This document shows, piece after piece, positions 42,243-51,099 of a DNA stretch of 64,000 nt. The DNA is from JAHCIE01 sp034431435 (GTDB lineage Bacteria; Chloroflexota; Anaerolineae; Epilineales; JAHCIE01). The notes beneath the pieces are model-generated. The model was not told where the DNA came from, made no database searches, and saw nothing but the letters and a program-made list of their open reading frames with translations. Each line of letters opens with the position of its first letter. The first letter of the stretch is position 1. Location of the stretch: assembly GCA_034431435.1 (NCBI GenBank), contig DAOUDG010000059.1:1-64000 (forward strand). Reading direction: 5' to 3'. A program made the position numbers and the translations under genes.

Positions 42243-43541
42243 ATGGAATTCCAGAAGTGGCTGACGCCCGGGTTACGTGTGAAGCGCTGGCTGGTCTTGC
42301 TGGGGCTGGGCATCACGCTTCTCGCCCTGGGCCTGGCCTACTCCCTCGTCGATCTGTACCGCACCCTCACCGTCCCTGAGTTCTTCTACTACCTGACGCT
42401 ACAATTCGTGCCGCGCGGTGGCCGCGCCGTGCTGTTTGCGCTGCTGGGCGGCGCGTGTGTGGTAGGCGGCGTTATCGGCCTCAACCGCTCGCTGCTGTCG
42501 GCGGCGGCGCGCTCGGCGTCGGGTACGCCCATCGTCGACGCGCTCCACCGCCGCCTTACTGAGCGCGGGCCGCGTATCGTCGCCATCGGCGGCGGCACGG
42601 GCCTGTCCACGCTGCTGCGGGGCCTCAAGGCGTATACATCCAATCTGACGGCCATCGTCACGGTGGCCGACGACGGCGGTAGTAGCGGCCAGCTGCGCCA
42701 GCAGCTCGGCGTCCCGCCGCCGGGCGATTTTCGCCAGTGCATCGCGGCCCTTGCCGAGGCGGAGCCGCTGATGACGCAACTTCTGGAGTATCGCTTTCAG
42801 GAGGGGGCCTCGCTCGGCGGCCATGCCTTCGGCAATCTGCTGCTGGTGGCGATGCAGCGCATCACCGGCTCGTTCGAGGAAGGCCTGCGCGAGTCGAGCC
42901 GCGTCCTGAATGTGCGGGGGCGCATCCTGCCCGCCACGCTGATGGATGTGACCCTGTCAGCGGAGCTGGTCAACGCCGAGGTAGTCCACGGCGAGTCGGC
43001 CGTGCCCCACGGGGGGGCGGCGATCGAGCGGGTATTTCTTGCGCCGGCTGCGCCGCTCGCCTACCCGGAGGCGCTCGACGCCATCCACGACGCCGACCTG
43101 GTGGTTATCGGCCCCGGTAGCCTGTATACCAGCGTACTGCCCAATCTCCTCGTCCCCGAACTGGCCGAGGCGCTGCGTGCCACGGGCGCGCTGCGCGTCT
43201 ACGTCACCAATGTCGCCAGCCAGCCCGGCGAGACGGACGGTTATACCCTCAAGGATTATCTCGCCGCGCTCCAGCGCCATATAGGAGAGCTGCCGTTCGA
43301 CTACGTCCTGGTGAACAATCATCTGGTCGAGTTGCCTGTCGCGTGGGGTGTGACCCAGGTGGGGCCGGAGACAGCCGCCGAGAAGTACGGCGTGCCACTG
43401 GTGGCTGCGGACGTGCTCGACCTCAGCCGGCCGACGCGCCATGACCCACGGCGGCTGGCCGAGCGGCTGCTTGCCCTCTACCAGCACAGCCGCCCGCCGC
43501 GTTTCGCGCGACGCAATGGGACTGACCGCCCGGTTGCATGA
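42243..43541 (+). CDS. yvcK: YvcK/CofD-like protein with N-terminal membrane helices
   Basis: This 432-residue protein has two transmembrane helices (about 14-35 and 57-80) ahead of a complete YvcK/CofD fold. That fold has VAIGGGTGLSTLLRGLKAYTSNLTAIVTVADDGGSSGQLR (about 115-155), HAFGNLLLVAM and GPGSLYTSVLPNLLVPELAEAL (about 292-313). YvcK proteins bind UDP-sugars and steer carbon into cell-wall precursors. Membrane-tethered versions are typical of Chloroflexota and related phyla, in contrast to the soluble Bacillus protein. The start is weak: no clear Shine-Dalgarno sequence lies within 12 bases. It is 22 bases after rpoD. Confidence 0.88.
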   Translation: MEFQKWLTPGLRVKRWLVLLGLGITLLALGLAYSLVDLYRTLTVPEFFYYLTLQFVPRGGRAVLFALLGGACVVGGVIGLNRSLLSAAARSASGTPIVDALHRRLTERGPRIVAIGGGTGLSTLLRGLKAYTSNLTAIVTVADDGGSSGQLRQQLGVPPPGDFRQCIAALAEAEPLMTQLLEYRFQEGASLGGHAFGNLLLVAMQRITGSFEEGLRESSRVLNVRGRILPATLMDVTLSAELVNAEVVHGESAVPHGGAAIERVFLAPAAPLAYPEALDAIHDADLVVIGPGSLYTSVLPNLLVPELAEALRATGALRVYVTNVASQPGETDGYTLKDYLAALQRHIGELPFDYVLVNNHLVELPVAWGVTQVGPETAAEKYGVPLVAADVLDLSRPTRHDPRRLAERLLALYQHSRPPRFARRNGTDRPVA

Positions 43542-43575
43542 GGTCTACAGACTGTCATGCACGTTGGGCGCAGAT

Positions 43576-43605
43576 TTGCCATACACCCAGACGCCGGCGT
43601 ATACT
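43576..43605 (+). promoter_or_regulatory. Promoter of an orphan short transcript
   Basis: TTGCCA (43576-43581) and TATACT (43600-43605) are 18 bases apart. The predicted transcript begins near 43612, in a gap that otherwise lies between two convergent genes. Confidence 0.45.
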
Positions 43606-43718
43606 TTCGGCCTACGCTAGTTGCGATCCGGATTTGCTGAGAGCGCGGGTACGAGGGGTATGACTGGCCGCCGCTACGACATCTAGTGGGGTGTAGAGTA
43701 GAAAGGGGATCCGGCCCG

Positions 43719-43826
43719 ATGTTGAAGCGTCTTTTGGAAGCCCTGGAACAACTATTTCGCCCCGCTCCGCGTCCCGTACCCGTACCCGTGCCGGCTGACC
43801 GTCCGCGTCGCCGCCGACCGCGCTAG
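43719..43826 (+). CDS. 35-residue amphipathic, Pro- and Arg-rich small protein (putative)
   Basis: This short ORF has AAAGGGGAT ahead of its ATG. Residues 1-13 (MLKRLLEALEQLF) form an amphipathic helix, followed by a Pro-Val repeat (PRPVPVPVP) and a highly basic end (RPRRRRPR). The composition suggests a nucleic-acid- or membrane-binding microprotein. It lies about 110 bases after a promoter and before a hairpin at 43842-43870, in a gap with no other gene. The remaining gap bases, 43542-43718 and 43827-43952, show nothing else. It may instead be part of a small RNA. Confidence 0.4.
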   Translation: MLKRLLEALEQLFRPAPRPVPVPVPADRPRRRRPR

Positions 43827-43841
43827 ATACCTCTAGATTGC

Positions 43842-43868
43842 TGGTAGAGACGCTCGCAGGGCGTCGCT
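43842..43868 (+). terminator. Hairpin after the small ORF
   Basis: GGTAG-A-GACGC pairs with GCGTC-G-CTACC (5 + 5 bp across an A/G mismatch) around a 5-6 base loop. There is no T-run. It could end the orphan transcript or belong to a small RNA. Confidence 0.4.
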
Positions 43869-43952
43869 ACCGATTGCAGCTCAGGCTGGAGCCGCTCATG
43901 CGGCTTCTTCGCCTGGGCTGTGTTGCGTCTGGTGGGGCCGCACATTCGGTGA

Positions 43953-45104
43953 CTAGAGGGGCTGTTGGGAACTGGCCCGCAGGACGGCGAGGATAGCATT
44001 GCCGTAGGAGCGCAACTTGTAGTCGGTCATCACGTCGAGAGCCCCAATTTCGTCGACCGTCGTGGGCATACGCCGGGCGAGAGTCCACAGGGCAGCGTTG
44101 GAGAGGAGCACGTCCGGCTCGACGCCGCGCTCGGCGGCGATGGTCTTGCGCCAGGCCCGCAGCGCCTCGAAGCGTTCCAGCATGGCATCGTCGGGGCGGT
44201 CGTTGTCGCGGGGACGATGGGGAGTGGGCGCGCTCTGGCCGGTCTTGATGGCGGCCAGGATGCCCGCGCCGTACTTGCGGGCCTGGTAGTGACTGAGGTG
44301 CGCCAGGCGACGCAGGTCGTCGGTGTCGCGGGGCTGGGTGCGGCTTAGCTCGATGAGGGTCGCGTCGGCCAGAACCTTGAACGGGGGGCGGTCCAGCTCA
44401 CGAGCCTGCTCGTCGCGGAAACGGTACAGCTCGCGCAAGACGGCGCGCTCGCGGGGCTGGATGTCGTGCGCGCCTTTGACGCGCCAGAAGGCGTCGGGGT
44501 CGAAGACGCGCTGGACCGGCTCGGCGCGACCCAGCCGCTCGAACTCCTGCCGCGCTTCTTCCCAACGATCCGCCTCCATCAGTTGCCGATAGAGCCGATC
44601 ACGCAGCTCCAACAGGTAGTGGGTGTCCTCCGTGGCGTAGGCCAGGGCGGCAGGGTCGAGCGGGCGGGTGCTCCAGTCGTAGCGCTGCATGCGCTTATCG
44701 AGGCTGACGCCGAAATGCTCGCGAATCAGGTCGCCCAGGCCGACGCGGGGCAGGCCCAGGATGCGACTGGCGAGCATGGTGTCGAAAACGTTGTGGGCCA
44801 CGAAGCCATAATCGCGCTTGAGAGCCAGGATGTCGTTCTCGGCGGCGTGGAGGACTTTCTCGATGCCAGAGTCGGCCAGGAGTGCGCCGAAGGCGTCAAG
44901 GTCCGCCAGGGCGATGGGATCGACGATGTAGTCCTGGTCGCGTGTCGAGACCTGAATCAGCGAGGTGCGCTCAGTGTAGGAGTGGAGGCTGTTGGCTTCC
45001 GTGTCAACGGCCAGCGCGGGCGCGGCCCGCCAGGCCGCGACGGCCTCGGCCAGCGCGGTCGGGGTGTCGATGTAAACCGGATGGTCGGGCCGCCACTCGC
45101 TCAT
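43953..45104 (-). CDS. rnd: Ribonuclease D with tandem HRDC domains
   Basis: This 383-residue 3'-5' exoribonuclease trims tRNA and other small RNAs. The DEDD catalytic residues are in LAVDTEANSLHSY (D and E, about 32-36), HAAENDILALKRDYG (about 86-100) and YATEDTHYLLEL (Y and D, about 155-166), so it is the DEDDy type. Two HRDC domains follow (about 205-285 and 305-380), as in E. coli RNase D. The ATG overlaps the stop of the arginase-family gene. Confidence 0.93.
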   Translation of the reverse strand: MSEWRPDHPVYIDTPTALAEAVAAWRAAPALAVDTEANSLHSYTERTSLIQVSTRDQDYIVDPIALADLDAFGALLADSGIEKVLHAAENDILALKRDYGFVAHNVFDTMLASRILGLPRVGLGDLIREHFGVSLDKRMQRYDWSTRPLDPAALAYATEDTHYLLELRDRLYRQLMEADRWEEARQEFERLGRAEPVQRVFDPDAFWRVKGAHDIQPRERAVLRELYRFRDEQARELDRPPFKVLADATLIELSRTQPRDTDDLRRLAHLSHYQARKYGAGILAAIKTGQSAPTPHRPRDNDRPDDAMLERFEALRAWRKTIAAERGVEPDVLLSNAALWTLARRMPTTVDEIGALDVMTDYKLRSYGNAILAVLRASSQQPL

Positions 45105-45931
45105 GGCGCGCTCGCGCCCCACACGGCCGTCACGAGGCGCGCCAGCAGGTCGACCAGTCGGGGGGCCACCACCCCCTCCGGGTCACGGGTAGGGTCGAAG
45201 GCGGTCACTTCCAGGCCGATCACGTTGGCCTGCTGGCTGAGGGCGGCGAGCCAGTCTACCAGTGCGTCGATATTCCAGCCGCCAGGCGTAACGTAGTTGA
45301 CGGCGGGCATGGCCGACGGGTCGAGCACATCCAGGTCGAGATGGACCACGATGGGACGGTTGGTAACGCTGGCGGGCAGGCGGGCCAGGTCAGGCGGACC
45401 GCCTGGTAGCACTGTCGCGCCGAGAGCCAGGGCATTCTCAGCCTCGCCGGGGTCCAGGTCGCGCGCGCCGACGAGGGCGATGCGCGGGCCGAGCACCGGG
45501 GCGGGCGATGGGCCGAGGGGAGTATCCAAACCGGCCACCTGGGCCAGGGGCATGCCGGGCCAGTAGCCGGAGGGCGTCGTGGCGGGCGTGTTGAAGTCGC
45601 CGTGGGCGTCGATCCACACCAGGGCGGGCTGAAGGCTATGCAGGGCCGGCAGGGTGGCGCAGGCGATGGTACAATCGCCGCCGATGAATACACAGGGCGG
45701 GGCCACCTGGACGACAGCCGCGCTGGCCGCGTGCAAGGCGGCTTGCAGGGCCGGCTGGTCCTGGCCGCTGACGGTGCGGGGCAGGGCGTCGCCGTGGTCG
45801 ACCGCGCCGAGGGCGGCAAGGCGCTCGGCCAGCCCCGCCCGTCGCAGCGCAGCAGGCGCATCGGCCATGCCGCCGGTGCGAGGGTTGCAGGCGAGGGGGA
45901 TGCCGAGCAGGATAAAGGCTGGCAGTGACAT
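45101..45931 (-). CDS. Arginase/agmatinase/formiminoglutamase family enzyme
   Basis: This 276-residue ureohydrolase-fold protein has the manganese-binding motifs DAHGDFNT (about 112-119) and HLDLDVLDPS (about 203-212). The first motif is GGDCTIA (about 91-97): the usual GGDH histidine is cysteine, a substitution found in a branch of the family. It may hydrolyse arginine, agmatine or a related guanidino or formimino compound; the substrate cannot be told. AGGT lies close before the ATG. It is coupled to rnd by an ATGA overlap. Confidence 0.85.
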   Translation of the reverse strand: MSLPAFILLGIPLACNPRTGGMADAPAALRRAGLAERLAALGAVDHGDALPRTVSGQDQPALQAALHAASAAVVQVAPPCVFIGGDCTIACATLPALHSLQPALVWIDAHGDFNTPATTPSGYWPGMPLAQVAGLDTPLGPSPAPVLGPRIALVGARDLDPGEAENALALGATVLPGGPPDLARLPASVTNRPIVVHLDLDVLDPSAMPAVNYVTPGGWNIDALVDWLAALSQQANVIGLEVTAFDPTRDPEGVVAPRLVDLLARLVTAVWGASAP

Positions 45932-46090
45932 ATACCTGGATTGTAGGCAAACCAGGGCGACGTGCAACTTCCGGTGGCTGCGCGGGACGTGATTCTTGGT
46001 TCTGGAGCTACGGCTGCACGCTTACCCGCCGCCGCTGCGGCAGCAGGCAGGGGGCCTCTGCCTCTACGGCCGCCCGCCAGGTAGGCGTGT

Positions 46091-46118
46091 TTGACCTCTG
46101 GGCCAGGGCTGCTATAAT
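46091..46118 (+). promoter_or_regulatory. Strong promoter of the subtilase gene
   Basis: TTGACC (46091-46096) and TATAAT (46113-46118) are 16 bases apart, and TGC directly precedes the -10. This is among the best sigma-70 sites in the window and implies high expression. Confidence 0.7.
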
Positions 46119-46169
46119 CTTCCGCAGCGTCCAATGAGGGGCGCCGGGACTTGGCAAAGGGGGTATACC

Positions 46170-49100
46170 ATGCGGCTACGTTGGCTACGTTGGCTACGTT
46201 GGCTAGGGCTGCTGGCTGTGTTGGCGCTGCTGCTAGGGGCAGCGGTGACGGCAAGCGCGCAGCCACCTCCACCACGGGGCGATGCGGGCGGCGACGAGCC
46301 AGGCCCGACCAATGCCCCATCCCACGCCAGCATCGACCTGGCGACATACCAGGCCAAACGCTGGATCGTCCAGCTCAAGGAGCCGCCCGCGGCCAAGTAT
46401 AAGGGCGGGATTGGCAGCTTCAAGGCAACGGCCACCCAGGCCACCGGCGAGACCAGGCTGAATGTCGATAGCGCAGCCAGCAAGGCGTACATCGCTTACC
46501 TGGAGGGCAAGCAGAAGGCATTCACCAGTGACCTGCTCAAGGTTGCGCCGGGGGCGAAGGTTCAGCAGTCGTATCAGGTGGTGCTGAACGGCCTCGGCGT
46601 CGCCATGTCGCCCGAGCAGGCTAAGGCGGTCCGCAAGATGCCGGAGGTGCGGGCCGTCACGCCCGACATCCCCTTCCAGCTGCAGATGTACTCGACGCCC
46701 CAGCAGATCGGCGCGCCGACGATGTGGGCGGCCCTCGGCGGCCAGGGCAAGGCCGGTGACGGCATCAAGGTCGGCATCATCGACTCGGGTGTCTTCGTCC
46801 GGTATGACGCCAGCGGCCAGTACGCCGGCAACAAGTGCTTCGACGGCACAGCCTACACCATGCCGGCCGGTTACCCCAAGGGCGACGCTCGCTTCACTAA
46901 CAACAAGGTGATTGTTGCGCGGTCCTACTTCCGGCCTGACGACCCGCCCATCCCAGGTGAGGATACGCCGGTGCAGGCGACGGACGCCGCCAGCGACCAC
47001 GGCACGCACGTTGGCGGTACAGTAGCCTGCAACGCGGGCACCCAGGCCGAGTACCAGGGCGCGACCGTGACTCTATCCGGTGTCGCGCCGCGCGCGTATC
47101 TGATGAACTATCGCGTCTTCTACCCAAGCGTGAGCGGCGAGGACTTCGAGAACGGCAACGCCTTCGTGGTCGAGTTAGTGAAGGCCATCGAAGACTCGGT
47201 GCGCGACGGCGCGGACGTCATCAGCAATTCGTGGGGTTCGTCGTACCAGAACACACTGGCCTGGCCCGATCCCATGATTCAGGCTGCCGAGGCGGCGTGG
47301 GATGCGGGTGTGGTTGGCGTCTTTGCCAACGGCAACGCCGGTCCCGATGCAGCGACGGCGAATTCCCCGGCTATCTCGCCCAAGCTGATCGCGGTGGGCG
47401 CGGTGAGCAAGAACACGACGATCTCGCCAGGTGTGGTGAACGTCACCGCCCCCGCCCCCGTCCCCGACAACCTCAAGAACCTGGACATCGGGCCGGCTGA
47501 CTTTGGCCCTCAAATCACGACCACCTTCCCGGCCGCCCCCTACGCGCCCGCCGAGACGGTGGCGACCAACGGTAGTTCGTTGGGCTGCTCTCTGGCGGGG
47601 GACGCGAGTCCCTTCCCGGTTGGCTCGCTGACGGGCAGAATCGCCCTCATCGCGCGCGGCACGTGCACCTTCAGCGAGAAGGTGTTCAACGCGCAGCGCG
47701 GTGGGGCGGTGGCGGCGTTCATCTACAACTCAGCCGCCAACGGCAACAACCTCCAGGCGATGGGCGCGGGCGCCCACGCAGATGAGGTGACCATTCCCTC
47801 GTGGTTCATGCGCCGTAGCGACGGCCTGAACATGCGCACTTTCTATAGCGCGCACCCCGGCCAGGCGCAGGCGGACTTTACCTATCAGCCTCACGTGGCC
47901 GCCAACATCGGCGATGTGATGGCAGGCTTCAGTTCGCGCGGCCCGTCGCAGGGTATGCTCATCAAGCCGGACGTGGTCGCGCCGGGCGTGGATATCCTCT
48001 CGGCGGGCTACGCCAACGCGCCGTTCCCCGGCAACCTGACCGGCTTCGGCTCTTCGTCGGGCACCAGCATGGCGACACCCCACGTGGCGGGCGCGGCGGC
48101 GCTGATGAAGCAGTTGCACCCCACCTGGACAGCGACCCAGATCAAGTCGGCGCTGATGACGACGGCGACGGAGAACGTCTACCTGAACACAACGCAGACA
48201 GTGAGGGCGGGCGTGCTCGACCGAGGCGCGGGCCGCATCGACCTGACCGCGGCCGGCAATCCAGGCTTGACCGTCGAGCCGGCCGGTCTGAGCGGCGGTC
48301 TCTTGACGGCAGGCCAGGCTGCCACCGTCAGCGTGGGCGTCCGCGACGTCAGCGGTAGCGCAGGCACGTGGAGCATCGCGGCGACACAGACGGGTGACGC
48401 CGCTACCACTGCCCAGTTTAGCATCACGCCGAGCGCGTCGAGCCTGAGCGTGGCCGCCAATGGCACGGCCGAGTTCCGCGTCGCCATCGGTGCGACGGCC
48501 AGCGCTCAGCCGGACGACTTCGAAGGCTCGGTAACGCTGACCAACAGCGCTACTGGCACGACTTTGCACCTGCCGGTGTGGCTGCGCGTCGTAACCAGCG
48601 CGACGACGGCTGACGTACTCCTGGTCGACGACGACGGCTCATCGCTGGATGAGTCATTCCCCGATTACTCCGACATCTACAAGAGCGCGATCCAGGCAGC
48701 GGGACTGAGCTTCACTTACCTGGACATCGGCGCGGAGGCGTTCCCGTCCCTGGCTGAGTTGGGCGGCTATAAGTCGGTGGTCGTCTTCACAGGAGCCAAC
48801 ACCAGCTTTGACACCAGCGGCTTCGCTCCATCCGACCAGAACACCCTGATGGACTGGATGAACGGCGGCGGCCGCCTGTGGATGGCGGGGCAAGACCTGG
48901 CTGACGTGACGGACAGCAACACCGATTTCAGCTCGCCCAGTCTGGGTCGGTCACGACTATACCACGGCTACCTGGGCCTGACGCCGGTGAATGGCGACCT
49001 GTACGGCGGGGCAGCGCCGCCCAAGCCGACCGCCAACGGTATCGGCCCTATGGCCGGTGTGCAACTGGCGCTGACGGCCAATCCAGCCAATAGCCGGCTG

Positions 49101-50018
49101 ACCGTCGAGGCCACCAAGGCGATGACGGACACCGATACCTACATGGCGACCGAGACGATGCGGCCCCTGTTCCACCCACTGGGCGTGAGTGTGCCGGCGG
49201 ATGAGAACATCGCCTGGGCGCGCTCGTCGTCGCCAACTTTGGCGGAGATGCGCCAGAAGTATCTGTATCGCAGCGCCAGCATGGGCTTCGGCCTGGAGAA
49301 TATCGACGACGGCGCGGGTCTCGGCACGCGCCAGCAGGTGACGAACAATGTTCTGGCCTGGCTGCTGGACACGCTGACCGCCAGCGTTTCGGCGGGGGCG
49401 GCTAACCAGTATGCGGTGACGACGCTCACGGCGCAGGCGGCGTCCAGCGCGGGGGCGGCTATCAGCCAGTATCGTTGGGATTTCGGCGACGGCTCGCCGG
49501 TCCAGACGACGACGACGGCCTCGGTCCAGCATACGTTCAAGGCCGCCGGCCCGAAGACGGTGCGCGTCGAGGTGATGGACGCGCTCGGTCACACGGCGGT
49601 GGCAACGACGGTTGTCAACGTCGCGGCCTATGTGTGTGACCCGCGCAACCCGCAGGCGCTGTGCAACGGTGTCGTCCAGTTGCGGGCGTTTATCGACCTG
49701 CGCTGCGACGGCTTCTTCAACGCGGGCACGGACACGCCGCTGACCGGCACGGCGATTACGGCCAGCCTGCCGGATGGCAGCGCGCGCGTGCTGACGGTCG
49801 ATGCCCAGGGCAACGCCGCGTTGACGGGTATCACGTTGCCGCCTGGGGCGAGTGTGACTCTGTCGGTCAGCCAGCCCAACGCGCCGCCGTGGGTGGCGCA
49901 GCAAGGCTCGACGCTGACCTCGTGCAGCAGCGGGCCGACGTCGTTCACGCTGGGGCGCAGTAACTTCAGCAGCTTCGGCGTAGCCTTCCGCGACTTCCGC
50001 TGGGACATCGCCCGCTAG
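46170..50018 (+). CDS. Large secreted subtilisin-like serine protease
   Basis: This is a 1282-residue S8 peptidase. The signal peptide (1 to about 31) begins with three RWL repeats encoded by a perfect 9-base tandem repeat. An I9 propeptide follows (about 55-175). The triad is D205 (GIIDSGVF), H277 (DHGTHVGG) and S633 (GTSMATPHVAGAA). A PA domain is inserted in the catalytic part (about 455-560). After about 690 come beta-sandwich domains, a DJ-1/ThuA-like region (VLLVDDDGSSLDES), a PKD domain (about 1085-1160; RWDFGDGSPVQTT) and a SdrD/Cna-like end. It is exported and probably wall-associated. GGGGG precedes the ATG. Confidence 0.93.
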   Translation: MRLRWLRWLRWLGLLAVLALLLGAAVTASAQPPPPRGDAGGDEPGPTNAPSHASIDLATYQAKRWIVQLKEPPAAKYKGGIGSFKATATQATGETRLNVDSAASKAYIAYLEGKQKAFTSDLLKVAPGAKVQQSYQVVLNGLGVAMSPEQAKAVRKMPEVRAVTPDIPFQLQMYSTPQQIGAPTMWAALGGQGKAGDGIKVGIIDSGVFVRYDASGQYAGNKCFDGTAYTMPAGYPKGDARFTNNKVIVARSYFRPDDPPIPGEDTPVQATDAASDHGTHVGGTVACNAGTQAEYQGATVTLSGVAPRAYLMNYRVFYPSVSGEDFENGNAFVVELVKAIEDSVRDGADVISNSWGSSYQNTLAWPDPMIQAAEAAWDAGVVGVFANGNAGPDAATANSPAISPKLIAVGAVSKNTTISPGVVNVTAPAPVPDNLKNLDIGPADFGPQITTTFPAAPYAPAETVATNGSSLGCSLAGDASPFPVGSLTGRIALIARGTCTFSEKVFNAQRGGAVAAFIYNSAANGNNLQAMGAGAHADEVTIPSWFMRRSDGLNMRTFYSAHPGQAQADFTYQPHVAANIGDVMAGFSSRGPSQGMLIKPDVVAPGVDILSAGYANAPFPGNLTGFGSSSGTSMATPHVAGAAALMKQLHPTWTATQIKSALMTTATENVYLNTTQTVRAGVLDRGAGRIDLTAAGNPGLTVEPAGLSGGLLTAGQAATVSVGVRDVSGSAGTWSIAATQTGDAATTAQFSITPSASSLSVAANGTAEFRVAIGATASAQPDDFEGSVTLTNSATGTTLHLPVWLRVVTSATTADVLLVDDDGSSLDESFPDYSDIYKSAIQAAGLSFTYLDIGAEAFPSLAELGGYKSVVVFTGANTSFDTSGFAPSDQNTLMDWMNGGGRLWMAGQDLADVTDSNTDFSSPSLGRSRLYHGYLGLTPVNGDLYGGAAPPKPTANGIGPMAGVQLALTANPANSRLTVEATKAMTDTDTYMATETMRPLFHPLGVSVPADENIAWARSSSPTLAEMRQKYLYRSASMGFGLENIDDGAGLGTRQQVTNNVLAWLLDTLTASVSAGAANQYAVTTLTAQAASSAGAAISQYRWDFGDGSPVQTTTTASVQHTFKAAGPKTVRVEVMDALGHTAVATTVVNVAAYVCDPRNPQALCNGVVQLRAFIDLRCDGFFNAGTDTPLTGTAITASLPDGSARVLTVDAQGNAALTGITLPPGASVTLSVSQPNAPPWVAQQGSTLTSCSSGPTSFTLGRSNFSSFGVAFRDFRWDIAR

Positions 50019-50142
50019 GCTGGCGACGCCTCGGCAGCGTACCGCCATACCGCCCCCGCCTGGACAGCGTCGCCCAGGCGGGGGCGTGGTTGGTTGTGGG
50101 GCCGTCAGCCAGGAGGATGATGAGCGGTCACTCGAATGGGCT

Positions 50143-50171
50143 TTGACCGCCGGGTAAGACCGGCCTATAAT
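50143..50171 (+). promoter_or_regulatory. Promoter of the T-box/thrS unit
   Basis: TTGACC (50143-50148) and TATAAT (50166-50171) have the ideal 17-base spacing. The T-box leader starts directly downstream. Confidence 0.75.
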
Positions 50172-50177
50172 GGGGGT

Positions 50178-50445
50178 CATATCGGTAGCAGCGCACGAGC
50201 CGGACGAGTACCTGGACCGGCGGCGACAGGGAGGCGGGGTCAGCGACTGAAAGCCCCGCTCGCCAGGCGACCAGGGAAAACCACCGGCCAGCTTCGGGAA
50301 GAACGTCGCCTGCGCGCGGCCAGTAAAACCCGACGGCTCCCGCCCCGTTAGCGGCGGCCTCAAGGACCGGCGTGTTGCGCTGGTCGAACAAGGGTGGAAC
50401 CACGAGAGCAACCCTCTCGTCCCTGCTGGGGCGAGGGGGCTTTTT
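50178..50445 (+). ncRNA. T-box riboswitch leader (threonyl type)
   Basis: About 270 bases of structured leader contain the conserved T-box AGGGTGGAACCACG (50391-50404), which forms the antiterminator and holds the uncharged tRNA CCA end. A terminator follows at once. By location the target is thrS; ACC (Thr) codons occur in the stem I region (GTACCTGG and GGACCGGC near 50203-50218), but I could not fix the specifier loop by eye. Uncharged tRNA-Thr would stabilise the antiterminator and switch on the genes below. The first of these is a GxxExxY gene, with thrS second. Confidence 0.88.
50412..50445 (+). terminator. T-box regulatory terminator
   Basis: A 12-bp stem (50412-50423 with 50428-50439, two G-T pairs) and a TGCT loop are followed, after one C, by TTTTT. 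It is the alternative structure to the T-box antiterminator. Confidence 0.88.
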
Positions 50446-50508
50446 GTTTGTGAGCTTCTAGTCCGTGGCCTCTGTGGTTGCCCGTGTCCAATCTCCCAGC
50501 AACACCTG

Positions 50509-50532
50509 AATTGGACACGGACGAGCACGGAC
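50509..50532 (+). repeat. Left inverted repeat of the GxxExxY unit
   Basis: This 24-base arm matches the right arm at 51034-51057 in 23 of 24 positions when reversed. It contains two GGAC words and pairs locally with 50482-50492 as well. Confidence 0.75.
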
Positions 50533-50579
50533 AAGACGGATAGGAAGCAGAAGAGAGAGCAGCCCGGGCGGAGGCTCGA

Positions 50580-51005
50580 ATGACAAGCGCGGCGCTTCGG
50601 CATCAAGATGTTACGGACAGAATCCTACACGCATTCTACAAGAAGGTCTATCATCAACTCGGTCACGGTTTCTTGGAGCGTGTGTACGAGCAGGCCATGG
50701 CGTACGAACTACGGCGGATGGGCCTGCGCGTTGATCAACAAGCCAAGATCGATGTCCATTACGAGGGCATTATCGTAGGTGAATACTTCGCCGATCTGGT
50801 GGTGGAGGAGGCCGTCATCGTGGATCTCAAGGCGGTGGAGCGCCTGCAAGCGGACCACGAAGCCCAACTCTTGAACTACCTGCGAGCGACACCCTACGAG
50901 GTGGGCTTGCTCTTGAATTTCGGACCGACCCCGGAAGTCCGCCGCAAGATCTACGACAACGAGCGCAAGAAGACTGCAACGTGGCGAGCGCCGCAAGATA
51001 GCTGA
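50580..51005 (+). CDS. GxxExxY protein (PDDEXK-like fold)
   Basis: This 141-residue protein is named for its motif, here GFLERVY (about residues 30-36) followed by EQAMAYELRRMG. Further on, GEYFADLVVEEAVIVDLKAVE carries the D...(D/E)xK pattern of the PD-(D/E)XK nuclease fold. The family is widespread in environmental bacteria as dispersed copies, and its function is not established. GGAGG lies 6-7 bases before the ATG. The gene lies inside the inverted-repeat unit and would be transcribed from the thrS T-box promoter. Confidence 0.9.
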   Translation: MTSAALRHQDVTDRILHAFYKKVYHQLGHGFLERVYEQAMAYELRRMGLRVDQQAKIDVHYEGIIVGEYFADLVVEEAVIVDLKAVERLQADHEAQLLNYLRATPYEVGLLLNFGPTPEVRRKIYDNERKKTATWRAPQDS

Positions 51006-51033
51006 CCACGGGAGTTCTAGAACCCTCCGTCTC

Positions 51034-51057
51034 GTCCGTGTTCGTCCGTGTCCAATT
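51034..51057 (-). repeat. Right inverted repeat of the GxxExxY unit
   Basis: This arm lies 28 bases after the GxxExxY stop and ends about 40 bases before the thrS start. Read on the minus strand it equals the left arm except for one A/G change. Confidence 0.75.
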
Positions 51058-51099
51058 TCCCGACCCATACGGGTAGTGATACTCAGAGGAGTGAGACTC

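Larger units (their letters stand above)
50482..51057. mobile_element. GxxExxY unit bounded by 24-bp inverted repeats
   Basis: AATTGGACACGGACGAGCAC, continuing GGAC, at 50509-50532 is the reverse complement of 51034-51057 with one mismatch in 24. At the left end a further hairpin (50482-50492 with 50510-50520) repeats the CCGTGTCCAAT word, and the same word begins the right repeat in direct orientation. The unit holds only the GxxExxY gene and lies between a T-box and its thrS. No transposase is encoded. This looks like a small dispersed element moved in trans. Confidence 0.6.
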
